A DNA stretch of 43,155 nt from the NCBI GenBank assembly GCA_002342585.1, contig DDQG01000027.1, forward strand, positions 1-43,155. The letters are read 5' to 3'. Shown one piece after another: positions 1 to 6,960 of the stretch (position 1 is the first letter of the stretch; each line of letters opens with the position of its first letter). A model generated the notes under the pieces. The model made no database searches. It was not told the DNA's origin and saw only the letters and a list, made by a program, of their open reading frames with translations. Made by a program: the position numbers and the translations under genes. Origin of the DNA: Prevotellaceae bacterium UBA2448. GTDB lineage: Bacteria > Bacteroidota > Bacteroidia > Bacteroidales > Bacteroidaceae.

Positions 1-47
1 ACTCGTACGCACACGAAAAAAAAATCGTACGCACACCTGCAAAAAAA

Positions 48-75
48 GAAAGACGAAAAACGAAAGACGAAAGAC
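48..75. repeat. 7-nt tandem array (GAAAGAC x4)
   Basis: Four consecutive 7-mers are visible: GAAAGAC, GAAAAAC, GAAAGAC, GAAAGAC. Two more copies of the same unit lie at 1023-1036, just before the terminator. This is one of a dozen or so intergenic arrays in the window, most with a 7-nt period. Confidence 0.8.
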
Positions 76-300
76 TGCCTGGCGGGTGGCGATAGTTCTG
101 AACAATAATTTAAAATAATTTAAAAATAATTTTATTGGTTCGATTATTGGTAATTGTTTGCAATTATTGTTGGAAAATATTGCGCCAAGCAATAAGAATA
201 AAGCCTAGGTGGCTTTCACCCAAAAATTTGAAATAAAAGTATTATTGTAAGAAGATGAAAGGCGGAAGGGAAAGGTGAAAAGAGAAGTCATCCGGAGGGC

Positions 301-328
301 AACTCCTAACTCCTAATTCCTAACTCCT
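301..328. repeat. 7-nt tandem array (AACTCCT x4)
   Basis: The units read AACTCCT, AACTCCT, AATTCCT, AACTCCT, followed by a decayed fifth copy (AACTTAA). The period is exactly 7 nt, with one substitution in the third unit. Confidence 0.85.
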
Positions 329-417
329 AACTTAAAAATATGTTAAACCCTTAAATTTAATAAACTAAAAGAACGGCACTTCAGTTCGTGTTTCACTCCT
401 TTTTAACTTGCATGATA

Positions 418-515
418 AACATCTAAAGACACGAATTTAACGAAAATTAATTAAGTCACACGGAAATCACGGAAAGCACGGAAAGATTTTTATTCCGAAC
501 ATCTAAAGACACGAA
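418..515. repeat. 18-bp direct repeat pair, 80 bp apart
   Basis: The sequence AACATCTAAAGACACGAA occurs at 418-435 and identically at 498-515. The second copy lies inside the candidate element at 456-782. A shorter shared string (TAAACTAAAAG) recurs at 361-371 and 518-528, so this part of the region looks partly duplicated. Confidence 0.75.
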
Positions 516-782
516 ATAAACTAAAAGTTGTGCTGAGGTAGATTTTTAGATGATTAGTTTTATTTGATTAGAAGAACTTCTTCAAGCTAGCTTGGGAGAT
601 TCTTCAAACAAACAAAACCCTTGTTCTTCAACAAAGCAGTCTTTGAGAAGACTGTCATCTAAAATGAGTGTGAAAAAAATTTGACTACGTCTTCCTCCGA
701 CGCGACTCGGCAAAGTTCAAACGAGTTTGACTCTGCACTCGCTGCTCCGTCGGTTCTGTGGTATCTGTGCTTTCTGTGTGAG
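456..782. repeat. candidate MITE-like or structured intergenic element
   Basis: The ends are inverted, imperfect copies of a 9-nt periodic motif. The left arm (456-485) repeats CACGGAAAG-like units, and the right arm (755-782) repeats CTGTGCTTT-like units, close to its reverse complement. Inside, TTTTAGATGA (544-553) pairs perfectly with TCATCTAAAA (655-664). That stem encloses smaller hairpins, including the 7-bp stem CAGTCTT/AAGACTG with a TGAG loop (637-654). A second composite hairpin is closed by CCGACG (697-702) and CGTCGG (748-753). There is no open reading frame of note. It could be a non-autonomous repeat, a structured RNA, or both; the boundaries are inferred. Confidence 0.4.
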
Positions 783-832
783 ATTAAAAAAATTCGGATA
801 TTTAGTATTTTTCGATGTTAAAACTAAAAACT

Positions 833-940
833 ATGAAACGCGATATTCTTGAGACAGTGGTGAAGGTAGTAGTAGCCGCACTCACAGCATTTTTGACAGC
901 TATCACAACTACAAGTTGTATGGGACATGGACCCTTTTAA
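833..940 (+). CDS. smalltalk-type micro-protein (35 aa)
   Basis: This 35-residue ORF starts MKRDILETVVKVVVAALT, followed by a threonine-rich segment ending TTTSC and a short tail MGHGPF. A short charged N-terminus, one hydrophobic helix and a Cys near the C-terminus match what I know of the Bacteroidales 'smalltalk' proteins. Their function is unknown, and they often sit beside HU-like DNA-binding proteins and amidase genes. None of those partners is visible here, although the region left of the window is unseen. The TTSC motif could act as a lipobox-like site, but that is inference. The gene stops just before an array (945-972) and upstream of an intrinsic terminator (1037-1068), which supports it as a real transcription unit. 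Confidence 0.7.
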   Translation: MKRDILETVVKVVVAALTAFLTAITTTSCMGHGPF

Positions 941-944
941 TAAT

Positions 945-1002
945 GCATAATTCATAATGCATAATGCATAATTAATTGATAGTTGGTAATTGAAAGTTGA
1001 CC
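945..1002. repeat. two adjoining 7-nt arrays (GCATAAT x4, TTGATAG-type x4)
   Basis: Immediately after the smalltalk stop come GCATAAT, TCATAAT, GCATAAT, GCATAAT (945-972). A second array follows: TTGATAG, TTGGTAA, TTGAAAG, TTGACCG (976-1003). The first array and its flanks are identical to the copy at 24252-24284, so this unit set is dispersed as a block rather than made afresh at each place. Confidence 0.8.
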
Positions 1003-1036
1003 GGGCAAATCAAACTTCGTACGAAAGACGAAAGAC

Positions 1037-1068
1037 GGGCTTCGCAGTGATGCGAGGCTCTTTTTTTT
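1037..1068 (+). terminator. intrinsic terminator after smalltalk gene
   Basis: GGGCTTCGCA and TGCGAGGCTC pair as a 10-bp stem with two G-U wobbles around a GTGA tetraloop. Eight T residues follow at once (1061-1068). The orientation fits termination of + strand transcription coming through the smalltalk gene. Confidence 0.75.
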
Positions 1069-1079
1069 ATTTCAAATTG

Positions 1080-1111
1080 TTGCAATGTTGCAATGTTGCA
1101 ATGTTGCAACA
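1080..1111. repeat. 8-nt tandem array (TTGCAATG x4)
   Basis: Four units of TTGCAATG (the last reads TTGCAACA) run without interruption between the terminator and the AraC-type gene. This array has an 8-nt rather than a 7-nt period. Confidence 0.85.
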
Positions 1112-1178
1112 CATTTTTCAGGGTTAAGACTTTCTTGTTACCATTTTTCGCTTTCTCGTTTTCAAAATGTGTGATTTC

Positions 1179-1209
1179 TTGTTTTTATTTCCAGAATATG
1201 TTATTTTTG
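1179..1209 (+). promoter_or_regulatory. Bacteroidetes-type promoter of the AraC-family gene
   Basis: TTG at 1179-1181 and TATTTTTG at 1202-1209 match the Bacteroidetes -33 (TTTG-like) and -7 (TAnnTTTG) elements with a 20-nt spacer. Transcription would start only a few bases before the ATG at 1218. That supports a very short leader and argues against the upstream ATG at 1167, which would lie before the promoter. Confidence 0.5.
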
Positions 1210-1217
1210 CGTCCAAA

Positions 1218-2069
1218 ATGAAAAAAGAAACACTTCCAAACAATACAACCCTGTACGAGGTTGAACAGAATGGTTTCATGGCTGGACGTAATTCACGGTT
1301 TGAGCATTTGAACGAAGACTATGTGCTACCGTACATAGTGTTCAGTTTGTGTACTAATGGCAGTTCTCGTGCACTTTACGATATGCAGGAGGTCGTTCAG
1401 CAGAAGAATGATTTGGGCTTCCTTATGCCCGGACATCTTGTTAGGGAACTTGAGTGTTCGGACGATTTTACTTATACGTGGTTTATTATCTCTCCGAAAA
1501 TGATTAATGAGGTGCTGTCAGAGGAGGATATATCCCGTTTTGGCAGAATGCCTATGTGCCGGCTTACGGACGAACAGACGAACAGGTTGATGGCGGTGGT
1601 TGATCAGTTGATGTATATTTCCAGTCTTTCAGAAGAGAAGATGCCACAATGCCATTCGATGCTAAAGTCGGAACTGACAGTTGGGTATGAGTTGCTCCTG
1701 CATTTCAGGGAGGTGCAAGACCCTGAGTGGAATAAGAGCACGAAGGATTTGCTGTATTCGCGTTTCTGCGATTTGGTGGTGGAGAATTATACTAAGTCAC
1801 GCAATGTGAATTTCTATGCCAAACAACTGGGATATGATGCAAGGTACTTCTCAAAGCTGTTCCGCACCATGAGTAACGGTATTTCGCCTTTGGAGTGGAT
1901 TGAACAGTATGTGGCAACACAGGCGAAGTTTGTTATTACGGCAAATCCGAAGCAGAGTATTAAGGAGACGGCTTTTCAGCTCGGATTCCCCAGCACTGCT
2001 AATTTCTGCCGCTATTTCAAACGGGTGACAGGAATTACTCCGGAAGAGTATAGGAAAATGAATTTTTAA
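1218..2069 (+). CDS. AraC-family transcriptional regulator
   Basis: This is a one-component DNA-binding regulator of about 283 residues. The C-terminal part (about residues 190-283) has the two helix-turn-helix motifs of the AraC/XylS family: NFYAKQLGYDARYFSKLFR, then IKETAFQLGFPSTANFCRYF with the typical ending GITPEEYRKMNF. The N-terminal 190 residues would be the sensing domain; I do not recognise its ligand. I chose the ATG at 1218 because a -7 box lies between it and the in-frame ATG at 1167. A carboxylate symporter gene follows on the same strand 65 bp downstream, with a 7-nt array between them, so the regulator may control that transporter (inference). Confidence 0.85.
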   Translation: MKKETLPNNTTLYEVEQNGFMAGRNSRFEHLNEDYVLPYIVFSLCTNGSSRALYDMQEVVQQKNDLGFLMPGHLVRELECSDDFTYTWFIISPKMINEVLSEEDISRFGRMPMCRLTDEQTNRLMAVVDQLMYISSLSEEKMPQCHSMLKSELTVGYELLLHFREVQDPEWNKSTKDLLYSRFCDLVVENYTKSRNVNFYAKQLGYDARYFSKLFRTMSNGISPLEWIEQYVATQAKFVITANPKQSIKETAFQLGFPSTANFCRYFKRVTGITPEEYRKMNF

Positions 2070-2127
2070 TGGCTGTTGGCTATTGGCATTTAGAACTTTG
2101 AACTTTGAACCTTAAACTTTGAACTAA
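2070..2127. repeat. consecutive 7-nt arrays (TGGCTAT-type x3, GAACTTT x5)
   Basis: Directly after the regulator's stop come TGGCTGT, TGGCTAT, TGGCATT (2070-2090). After two bases follow GAACTTT, GAACTTT, GAACCTT, AAACTTT, GAACTAA (2093-2127). Together they fill nearly the whole gap before the symporter gene, although the two unit sequences are unrelated. Confidence 0.8.
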
Positions 2128-2134
2128 AAATATT

Positions 2135-3661
2135 ATGGAAAGTAAAGAAAATCGTACTGAGAGGCTCCGTAAGTTGGTTGGAGCTGTGATGGGACCTTTG
2201 TGTGCCATCGTTTTGTGGTTTATGCCTATAGGCGGTTTGTCGGATGAGGCTCACCATCTGCTGGCAGTGATGTCGCTGGTTGCTATTTGGTGGATTACGG
2301 AACCGGTGCCGATTCCTGTGACGTCGTTGCTGGGACCGACTTTGTGTGTGGTGCTGGGTATTGCACCTATTGGGGATGCTTACAAACAGTTTGCTAATCC
2401 GATGATTTTCCTTTTCATGGGTGGTTTTATGTTGGCTAAGGGTATGATGGTGAACGGACTGGATAAGCGCATTGCTTACGGCATCATGTCGATGAAGTGG
2501 GTGGGCGACTCTCCGAAACGTATTTTCCTTGCTATAGGACTGGCTTGTATGCTCTGTTCGGGATGGATTAGCAATACGGCCACTGCTGCTATGATGTTTC
2601 CTATTGCCCTGGGTCTGCTTGAGGCTATTAAGGATATGATGGCGGCAAACGGCAAGACTATCGATTTGTCTAATTATAAGTATGCTACGGGTCTGATGCT
2701 GATGACGGCTTATGCTTGTAGTATTGGTGGCGTGATGACTCCGATTGGTACTCCGCCTAATATCATTATGATTGGATTTCTGAATCAGATGGCTCCGGAT
2801 GCTCCAGAGGTTTCGTTTTTCCAATGGATGATTTGGGGTATTGTAGCTATGGTGCTGTATTTCATCATTGCTTATGTGGTGCTGTGGAAGATGTTCCCGG
2901 CTGATGTGGATCGTATTAAGGGCGCCAAGGAGTTTATACGCAAGTCGGTGGATTCGCTTGGTGAGTGGACTCGTGCTCAGAAGAATACAATGATTGCTTT
3001 CTCAGTAGCAGTGGTGCTGTGGGTAGCTCCAAGTGTGCTGAGCATCATTCATGGTCCTGACTCCGATATCATGAAATTTTACGATAGTCACTTCCCAGAG
3101 GCTATCGCTGCTGTCATAGGTGGACTGCTACTGTTCTTCCTGCCTGTTGACCTGAAGACGGGCAAGATGACGATGAGTTGGAAGGATGGTGTGGAAGGCA
3201 TAGAGTGGGGCACACTGTTGCTCTTCGGTGGCGGACTGGCAATGGGTTCGATGATGAGCTCTACTGGTTTGGCTGAATGGGTAGGCAATGGCATAAAGGA
3301 TCTGCTGGGCGGCAGTCCGTCAGAGGTTTTTGTCGTAGGTGTGTTCTGTATTTTAGCTCTGGTACTGTCGGAACTCACTTCACATACAGCTTCTACAAAT
3401 CTGTTGGCACCTATAGCCATCGGAACTGTAATGTCTATGGGCTTCAATCCAATCCCAGTTGCTATTGGTATTGCTCTGTCGTCGTCGCTCGGATTTATGA
3501 TGCCTGTATCTACTCCTCCAAATGCTATCGTTTATTCCTCAGGTTATGTGCCCATAACGAAGATGATTAAGTCGGGCGCCATAATCGATGTCGTTGGCAT
3601 CCTGTTTGTCACCATCCCTGTGATTATGCTCCTGGTGAAGTGGGTGATGGGAGTGAGTTAA
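2135..3661 (+). CDS. DASS-family sodium:carboxylate symporter
   Basis: This 508-residue inner-membrane protein belongs to the divalent anion:sodium symporter (SLC13/DASS) family. Members import dicarboxylates such as succinate, fumarate or malate, or sulfate, together with sodium. Diagnostic segments are WWITEPVPIPVTSLLGP near residue 52, SNTATAAMM, the first SNT-like/PIGTPPN loop, and the second half-repeat with ELTSHTASTNLLAP followed by MPVSTPPNAIVYSSGYV. The two inverted repeats each carry the Ser-Asn-Thr-type binding loop (SNTATA and SHTAST). The substrate cannot be told from sequence alone. The gene follows the AraC-type regulator on the same strand. Its stop overlaps the thiD stop on the other strand, leaving no room for a terminator between the two convergent genes. 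Confidence 0.9.
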   Translation: MESKENRTERLRKLVGAVMGPLCAIVLWFMPIGGLSDEAHHLLAVMSLVAIWWITEPVPIPVTSLLGPTLCVVLGIAPIGDAYKQFANPMIFLFMGGFMLAKGMMVNGLDKRIAYGIMSMKWVGDSPKRIFLAIGLACMLCSGWISNTATAAMMFPIALGLLEAIKDMMAANGKTIDLSNYKYATGLMLMTAYACSIGGVMTPIGTPPNIIMIGFLNQMAPDAPEVSFFQWMIWGIVAMVLYFIIAYVVLWKMFPADVDRIKGAKEFIRKSVDSLGEWTRAQKNTMIAFSVAVVLWVAPSVLSIIHGPDSDIMKFYDSHFPEAIAAVIGGLLLFFLPVDLKTGKMTMSWKDGVEGIEWGTLLLFGGGLAMGSMMSSTGLAEWVGNGIKDLLGGSPSEVFVVGVFCILALVLSELTSHTASTNLLAPIAIGTVMSMGFNPIPVAIGIALSSSLGFMMPVSTPPNAIVYSSGYVPITKMIKSGAIIDVVGILFVTIPVIMLLVKWVMGVS

Positions 3662-4446
3662 AACCAGAGGGGCCCATTGCCGGTGCCGATGTGGAGGGAG
3701 GAACCGCTGCGGATGGCTTCGGTAACGAGGGCTTTGGCTACAGAAACGGAGTCGGGTAGGGAGTTGCCTTGGGCAAGGGCTGTAGCAATAGCTGAGGAGA
3801 GGGTGCAACCTGTGCCGTGAAGATTTTTCGAGGCGATTTTCGGTGTGGTGAATGTGTGATGAGTACCTTCTGCGGTAAAGAGATGGTCGGTCATGTCGAG
3901 AGTTTCGGCATGACCGCCTTTTAGTAAGAAGGCTGTCCGGTAACGGGAGGTAAGTTGTTTGCCTGCCTCCATAATTGTTTCTGTAGTGGTGAGACGGAGT
4001 CCTGTCAGCGATTCAGCTTCTGGAAGGTTGGGGGTGATGAGTGTGCAGAGCGGAAAGAGCGCATCACTTACATATTCTATACATTCGGGCTGCATAAGAG
4101 GTGTGCCACTGGTGGATATCATCACTGGGTCGTAAACTACAGGTAGAGGATGTTTGGCAAGGTATGAATCCAATAGGCTGACTATAGCCTGAGCCACTGC
4201 CTGAGTGGGTATTTGTCCAATCTTAATGGCTCGGATGTCGAGGTCATCGAGGAGAGAACGGAGTTGGGAACTGACTACTTCGGGCGGCACAGGCATAACT
4301 CCCTGCACACCTTGCGTATTCTGCGAGGTGAGGGCTGTGATAACTGTTGCACCATAACTGCCCATGTGGGTGATGGTTTTGAGGTCTTGCTGTATGCCTG
4401 CCCCTGCTGAGGGGTCGCTGCCTGCTATGCTTAGTACTATTTCCAT
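3658..4446 (-). CDS. thiD: hydroxymethylpyrimidine/phosphomethylpyrimidine kinase
   Basis: ThiD phosphorylates hydroxymethylpyrimidine and then HMP phosphate to HMP diphosphate, the pyrimidine half used by ThiE. At 262 residues it has the normal length. It shows the ribokinase-like start VLSIAGSDPSAGAGIQQDLK, a mid-chain VYDPVMISTSG, the KGGH segment, and the anion-hole and catalytic motif HGTGCTLSSAIA. It is the last gene of the thiamine operon and its start overlaps the preceding tenI-like gene by 10 bp, suggesting coupled translation. Its stop overlaps that of the convergent symporter gene. Confidence 0.95.
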   Translation of the reverse strand: MEIVLSIAGSDPSAGAGIQQDLKTITHMGSYGATVITALTSQNTQGVQGVMPVPPEVVSSQLRSLLDDLDIRAIKIGQIPTQAVAQAIVSLLDSYLAKHPLPVVYDPVMISTSGTPLMQPECIEYVSDALFPLCTLITPNLPEAESLTGLRLTTTETIMEAGKQLTSRYRTAFLLKGGHAETLDMTDHLFTAEGTHHTFTTPKIASKNLHGTGCTLSSAIATALAQGNSLPDSVSVAKALVTEAIRSGSSLHIGTGNGPLWF

Positions 4447-4973
4447 GCGTCGCCGAGGATCATGGCTCCTCCGAAGCCCATTTGTTGTATTTCTGATAAT
4501 TTGTCGAAAGTGACACCACCCAGTGCCATCACTCGCTCATCTATTATTCCTTGCTCATGTGCTTCACGAAGTTCTGCAGTTGTGAATGCTGCCCTGTAGC
4601 CTTGCTTGGATATGCTGTCGAAGATAGGCGAGAGACTCATATAGGCAAAGGGTTCTTTGCGTCGCTCTGCCAGTTCTGCGATGCTATGACACGAGATACT
4701 CACTGCTCCCAGCCAACCCTTCGGAGGTTTTGGATTACGACTGTTCAGATGCACTCCATGCAGGTGGTATTGTTGCGCTAACTCATGATAGTCGTGCAGC
4801 ACAAGACGATTATAATACTGTGAGGGAATTTTTTGCAGCAGTCGTTCCACCTCAGCTTTCGTTGCATTAGGCTTCCTGATATGAATAAAGTCTATATCGG
4901 GTCGCTCTAAGTACTTCTTTATAGCTGTATTTTCAGCTACAAAGAATGTTGGCAGGGTGATGATGATGAGCAT
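4437..4973 (-). CDS. TenI-like / ThiE-family protein
   Basis: This 178-residue TIM-barrel protein of the ThiE/TenI family lies inside the thiamine operon. It keeps the frame of the family (FIHIRKP, LVLHDYHELA, GVHLN, YMSLSPIFDS, MALGGV). It lacks the paired acidic residues seen in the true ThiE of this operon, where DDRVELA and HLGKTDM hold them; here the positions read HDYHELA and HLNSRNP. The segment SISCHSIAEL carries a His like the catalytic His of Bacillus TenI. I therefore favour a thiazole tautomerase role acting after ThiG over a second thiamine-phosphate synthase. That is inference from loss of residues, and recycling or salvage roles remain possible. Confidence 0.7.
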   Translation of the reverse strand: MLIIITLPTFFVAENTAIKKYLERPDIDFIHIRKPNATKAEVERLLQKIPSQYYNRLVLHDYHELAQQYHLHGVHLNSRNPKPPKGWLGAVSISCHSIAELAERRKEPFAYMSLSPIFDSISKQGYRAAFTTAELREAHEQGIIDERVMALGGVTFDKLSEIQQMGFGGAMILGDAWK

Positions 4974-4976
4974 TTA

Positions 4977-5038
4977 GTTTACCGTTTACTGTTTACTGTT
5001 TACCGTTTACCAGTTTTCGTTTTCGTTTTCGTTTTCGT
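4977..5038. repeat. 7-nt array (GTTTACC x5) followed by 6-nt array (GTTTTC x4)
   Basis: The gap between thiH and the tenI-like gene is filled by GTTTACC, GTTTACT, GTTTACT, GTTTACC, GTTTACC (4977-5011). Then come four GTTTTC hexamers (5013-5036) that run up to the thiH stop codon (5039-5041). Slippage here would change spacer length between two co-transcribed genes. Confidence 0.85.
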
Positions 5039-6178
5039 TTATTTTTTCTTTATGCAGCCGAAGAGGTCGAACGATGCATCCCAGTCTTTCCATACTGGTT
5101 CGCGTCCTAATTCCTTGAGACGCTGATTGATTGTTTTGGCTGTGCGTTCGTCGCTGACAGTAAACTGTTCGAGAGCCTGCGGATAGGTGTGGTAGCCACC
5201 TGGGTTCACATGACTCTCTGCCGACATTGTGGTGACTCCGAGAGTACACATGTTATCGCGTATGTAGGCTGGTTCACGAGTGGAGTAAGAGATATCTACG
5301 TCGTGGTCGAAGATGCGCATTGCGAAGGTTGCCTGTGCCAGTTCGCGGTCGGTCATAAAACAGTTCGGATGGAAGCCCTCGTTATGTGCCGGACGCATGC
5401 GAGGAAAGTTGACGGAGTACTTGGTGCGCCAGTAGTGCTTCTGCAAATAGCGCAGATGATAAGCCATCATGGTGACATCGGTGCGCCATTCCTTCTCAAG
5501 ACCTATAAGCACACCCATGCCGATGGAGTGAACACCAGCCTGCCCCATGCGGTCGAAGCCGTCGCAGCGCCACTCGAATTTGCTCTTCATACCACGAGGG
5601 TGGTAGAGGTTGTAGTGGTCGCGATTGTAGGTCTCCTGAAAACAGATGACGCCATTGAGTCCGTGGTGGGTGAGTTCAAGATAATCCTCGGCAGACAGCG
5701 GCATCACCTCTATCTTGATGTTAGAGAAGTATTTCTTCGCTATGTCAATAGCCTTGGCAAGGTAGGGCACACCAGCCTTGGCAGGGTTCTCGCCCGTCAC
5801 GAGCAGTATATTCTCGAAGGGAGCGAGTTGCTTAATGGCTTTATATTCATCTTCTATCTGTTCGGGGGTGAGTATGGTGCGAGCCATAGGATTTTCACGA
5901 TGGAAACCGCAATAGACGCACGAGTTGGAACAGGAATTGGTGATGTAGAGCGGAATGAACATAGAGATGGTCTTGCCAAAACGCTCTTCGGTATATTTGC
6001 GTGACAGACGCGCCATAGTCTCAAGATAAGGCTCGGCAGCAGGTGAGAGCAGAGCCATAAAGTCGTCAACGTCACAGTGGCTCTTGGCAAGAGCACGACG
6101 CACATCGCTGTCGGTCATGGAGGCAATGCGCTCGGTGGTCTCCTGCCAACTGATATTTTTTAATTCGTCTGAAAACAT
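5039..6178 (-). CDS. thiH: 2-iminoacetate synthase (tyrosine lyase)
   Basis: ThiH is a radical-SAM enzyme that cleaves tyrosine to dehydroglycine (2-iminoacetate) and p-cresol, feeding glycine imine to ThiG. It is the oxygen-sensitive alternative to ThiO, so it fits an anaerobe. At 379 residues it is full length. The cluster-binding CxxxCxxC is clear at Cys83, Cys87 and Cys90 (NSCSNSCVYCGFHREN). The later segments VTGENPAKAG, QETYNRDHYNLYHPRG and the SREPAYIRD region fit the family. It is transcribed after thiF, with an 8-nt periodic array between them, and is followed by the tenI-like gene. Confidence 0.95.
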   Translation of the reverse strand: MFSDELKNISWQETTERIASMTDSDVRRALAKSHCDVDDFMALLSPAAEPYLETMARLSRKYTEERFGKTISMFIPLYITNSCSNSCVYCGFHRENPMARTILTPEQIEDEYKAIKQLAPFENILLVTGENPAKAGVPYLAKAIDIAKKYFSNIKIEVMPLSAEDYLELTHHGLNGVICFQETYNRDHYNLYHPRGMKSKFEWRCDGFDRMGQAGVHSIGMGVLIGLEKEWRTDVTMMAYHLRYLQKHYWRTKYSVNFPRMRPAHNEGFHPNCFMTDRELAQATFAMRIFDHDVDISYSTREPAYIRDNMCTLGVTTMSAESHVNPGGYHTYPQALEQFTVSDERTAKTINQRLKELGREPVWKDWDASFDLFGCIKKK

Positions 6179-6191
6179 TTTTAGTTTATTT

Positions 6192-6215
6192 GCTTAGTAG
6201 CTTAGTGGCTTATAG
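6192..6215. repeat. 8-nt tandem array (GCTTAGTA x3) at the thiF 3' end
   Basis: GCTTAGTA, GCTTAGTG and GCTTATAG run in tandem across the gap between thiF and thiH. The third unit contains the thiF stop codon (6210-6212). Confidence 0.7.
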
Positions 6216-6920
6216 GTTTATAATAAAACTATTAAGTGTGCTGAGGTCGATAGTGTAGAGACGATCGATGAGTGGGTCGCCAAAACCGCATATCAACTGA
6301 ATAACCTGACTTGCTTCGATGCTGCCTACGATGGCGGGGGTGGTGCCAACTACTGATTTGTCAGGATTGGACATTTCTTCTGTCACTTCCTCAGCACCCA
6401 TCAGTGTGCGATAGGTCGCCTTACCCTTGCAGAGCACAGCTACTTGTCCCTCCATAGCTCGGATGGCTCCATAGACATAGGGCTTGGAGAGGCGTTCGCA
6501 GGTGTCGCTGATAAGGAAACGGACAGCGAAGTTGTCTGTACCGTCAACGACTATGTCGTACTTACTGATAATCTCTTCTGCATTCTCTGATGTCAGCATA
6601 CATTGGTAAGTGTTGACTGTAACATCGCTATTGAGCGAACGAAGTCGCTGGGCGGCACAAAGAGTCTTAGGTTTTCCTACCTCAGCTTCGGTATATAGGA
6701 CTTGGCGTTGCAGGTTGCTTATGCTCACGGTATCACCATCGACCAATCCCAGGGTGCCCACTCCTGCTGCAGCAAGATAGAGAGCTATGGGCGAACCCAG
6801 TCCACCAACACCGACAATGAGTACCTTAGCACGCAATAGGCGCTCCTGTCCCTCTTCGCCGATGCCCTCATGGATGAGGTGGCGGTTATAGCGTAGTTGC
6901 TGATTAGAAGTAAGTGCCAT
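6210..6920 (-). CDS. thiF: ThiF/MoeB-family adenylyltransferase
   Basis: ThiF adenylates the C-terminal Gly-Gly of ThiS so that sulfur can be loaded as a thiocarboxylate. The Rossmann ATP site is VLIVGVGGLGSPIALYLAAAG. Also visible are the family's QRQVLYTEAEVG, the VDGTDNFAVRFLISD segment and the closing TTPAIVGSIEASQVIQLICG. I chose the ATG at 6920 (MALTSNQQ). The longer frame to 6938 begins with GTG and lies entirely in a repeat array. No CxxC pair is present, so the zinc site of E. coli ThiF and MoeB appears to be missing. The position between thiC and thiH supports ThiF over MoeB. Confidence 0.9.
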   Translation of the reverse strand: MALTSNQQLRYNRHLIHEGIGEEGQERLLRAKVLIVGVGGLGSPIALYLAAAGVGTLGLVDGDTVSISNLQRQVLYTEAEVGKPKTLCAAQRLRSLNSDVTVNTYQCMLTSENAEEIISKYDIVVDGTDNFAVRFLISDTCERLSKPYVYGAIRAMEGQVAVLCKGKATYRTLMGAEEVTEEMSNPDKSVVGTTPAIVGSIEASQVIQLICGFGDPLIDRLYTIDLSTLNSFIINL

Positions 6921-6960
6921 CACTTTTTCACTTTTCACATTTCACATTTCACTTTTCACC
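6921..6960. repeat. 7-nt tandem array (CACTTTT/CACATTT x5)
   Basis: CACTTTT, CACATTT, CACATTT, CACTTTT (6929-6956), with flanking decayed copies, fill the gap from the thiF start to the thiC end. The thiC stop (6956-6958) lies inside the array. On the coding strand the units read GTGAAAA, so the array also creates spurious GTG starts for thiF. Confidence 0.8.

Larger units (their letters stand above)
1..832. other. repeat-rich non-coding stretch
   Basis: I see no credible gene here. The stretch begins with a 12-bp direct repeat (TCGTACGCACAC at 3-14 and 25-36). It then holds a four-copy GAAAGAC-type array (48-75), AT-rich filler, a small hairpin AAAGCC...GGCTTT (about 202-218), a four-copy AACTCCT array (301-328), an 18-bp direct repeat (418-435 and 498-515), and a possible MITE-like structured element (456-782). 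It lies upstream of the smalltalk gene, so part of it may be leader or promoter, but I found no clear TAnnTTTG box close to that gene. Confidence 0.6.

Noticed and set aside
3658..3661. Terminator between the symporter gene and thiD
   Set aside because: The stop codons overlap and no hairpin with a T-tract is found there.
5189..6004. 271-codon + strand frame opposite thiH, and a similar one at 7163-7978 opposite thiC
   Set aside because: Both are antisense to well-supported thiamine genes and look like codon-bias shadows (rich in Val, Cys and His).
6921..6938. thiF start at GTG 6938
   Set aside because: The first six codons come from the repeat array; the ATG at 6920 gives the conserved N-terminus.
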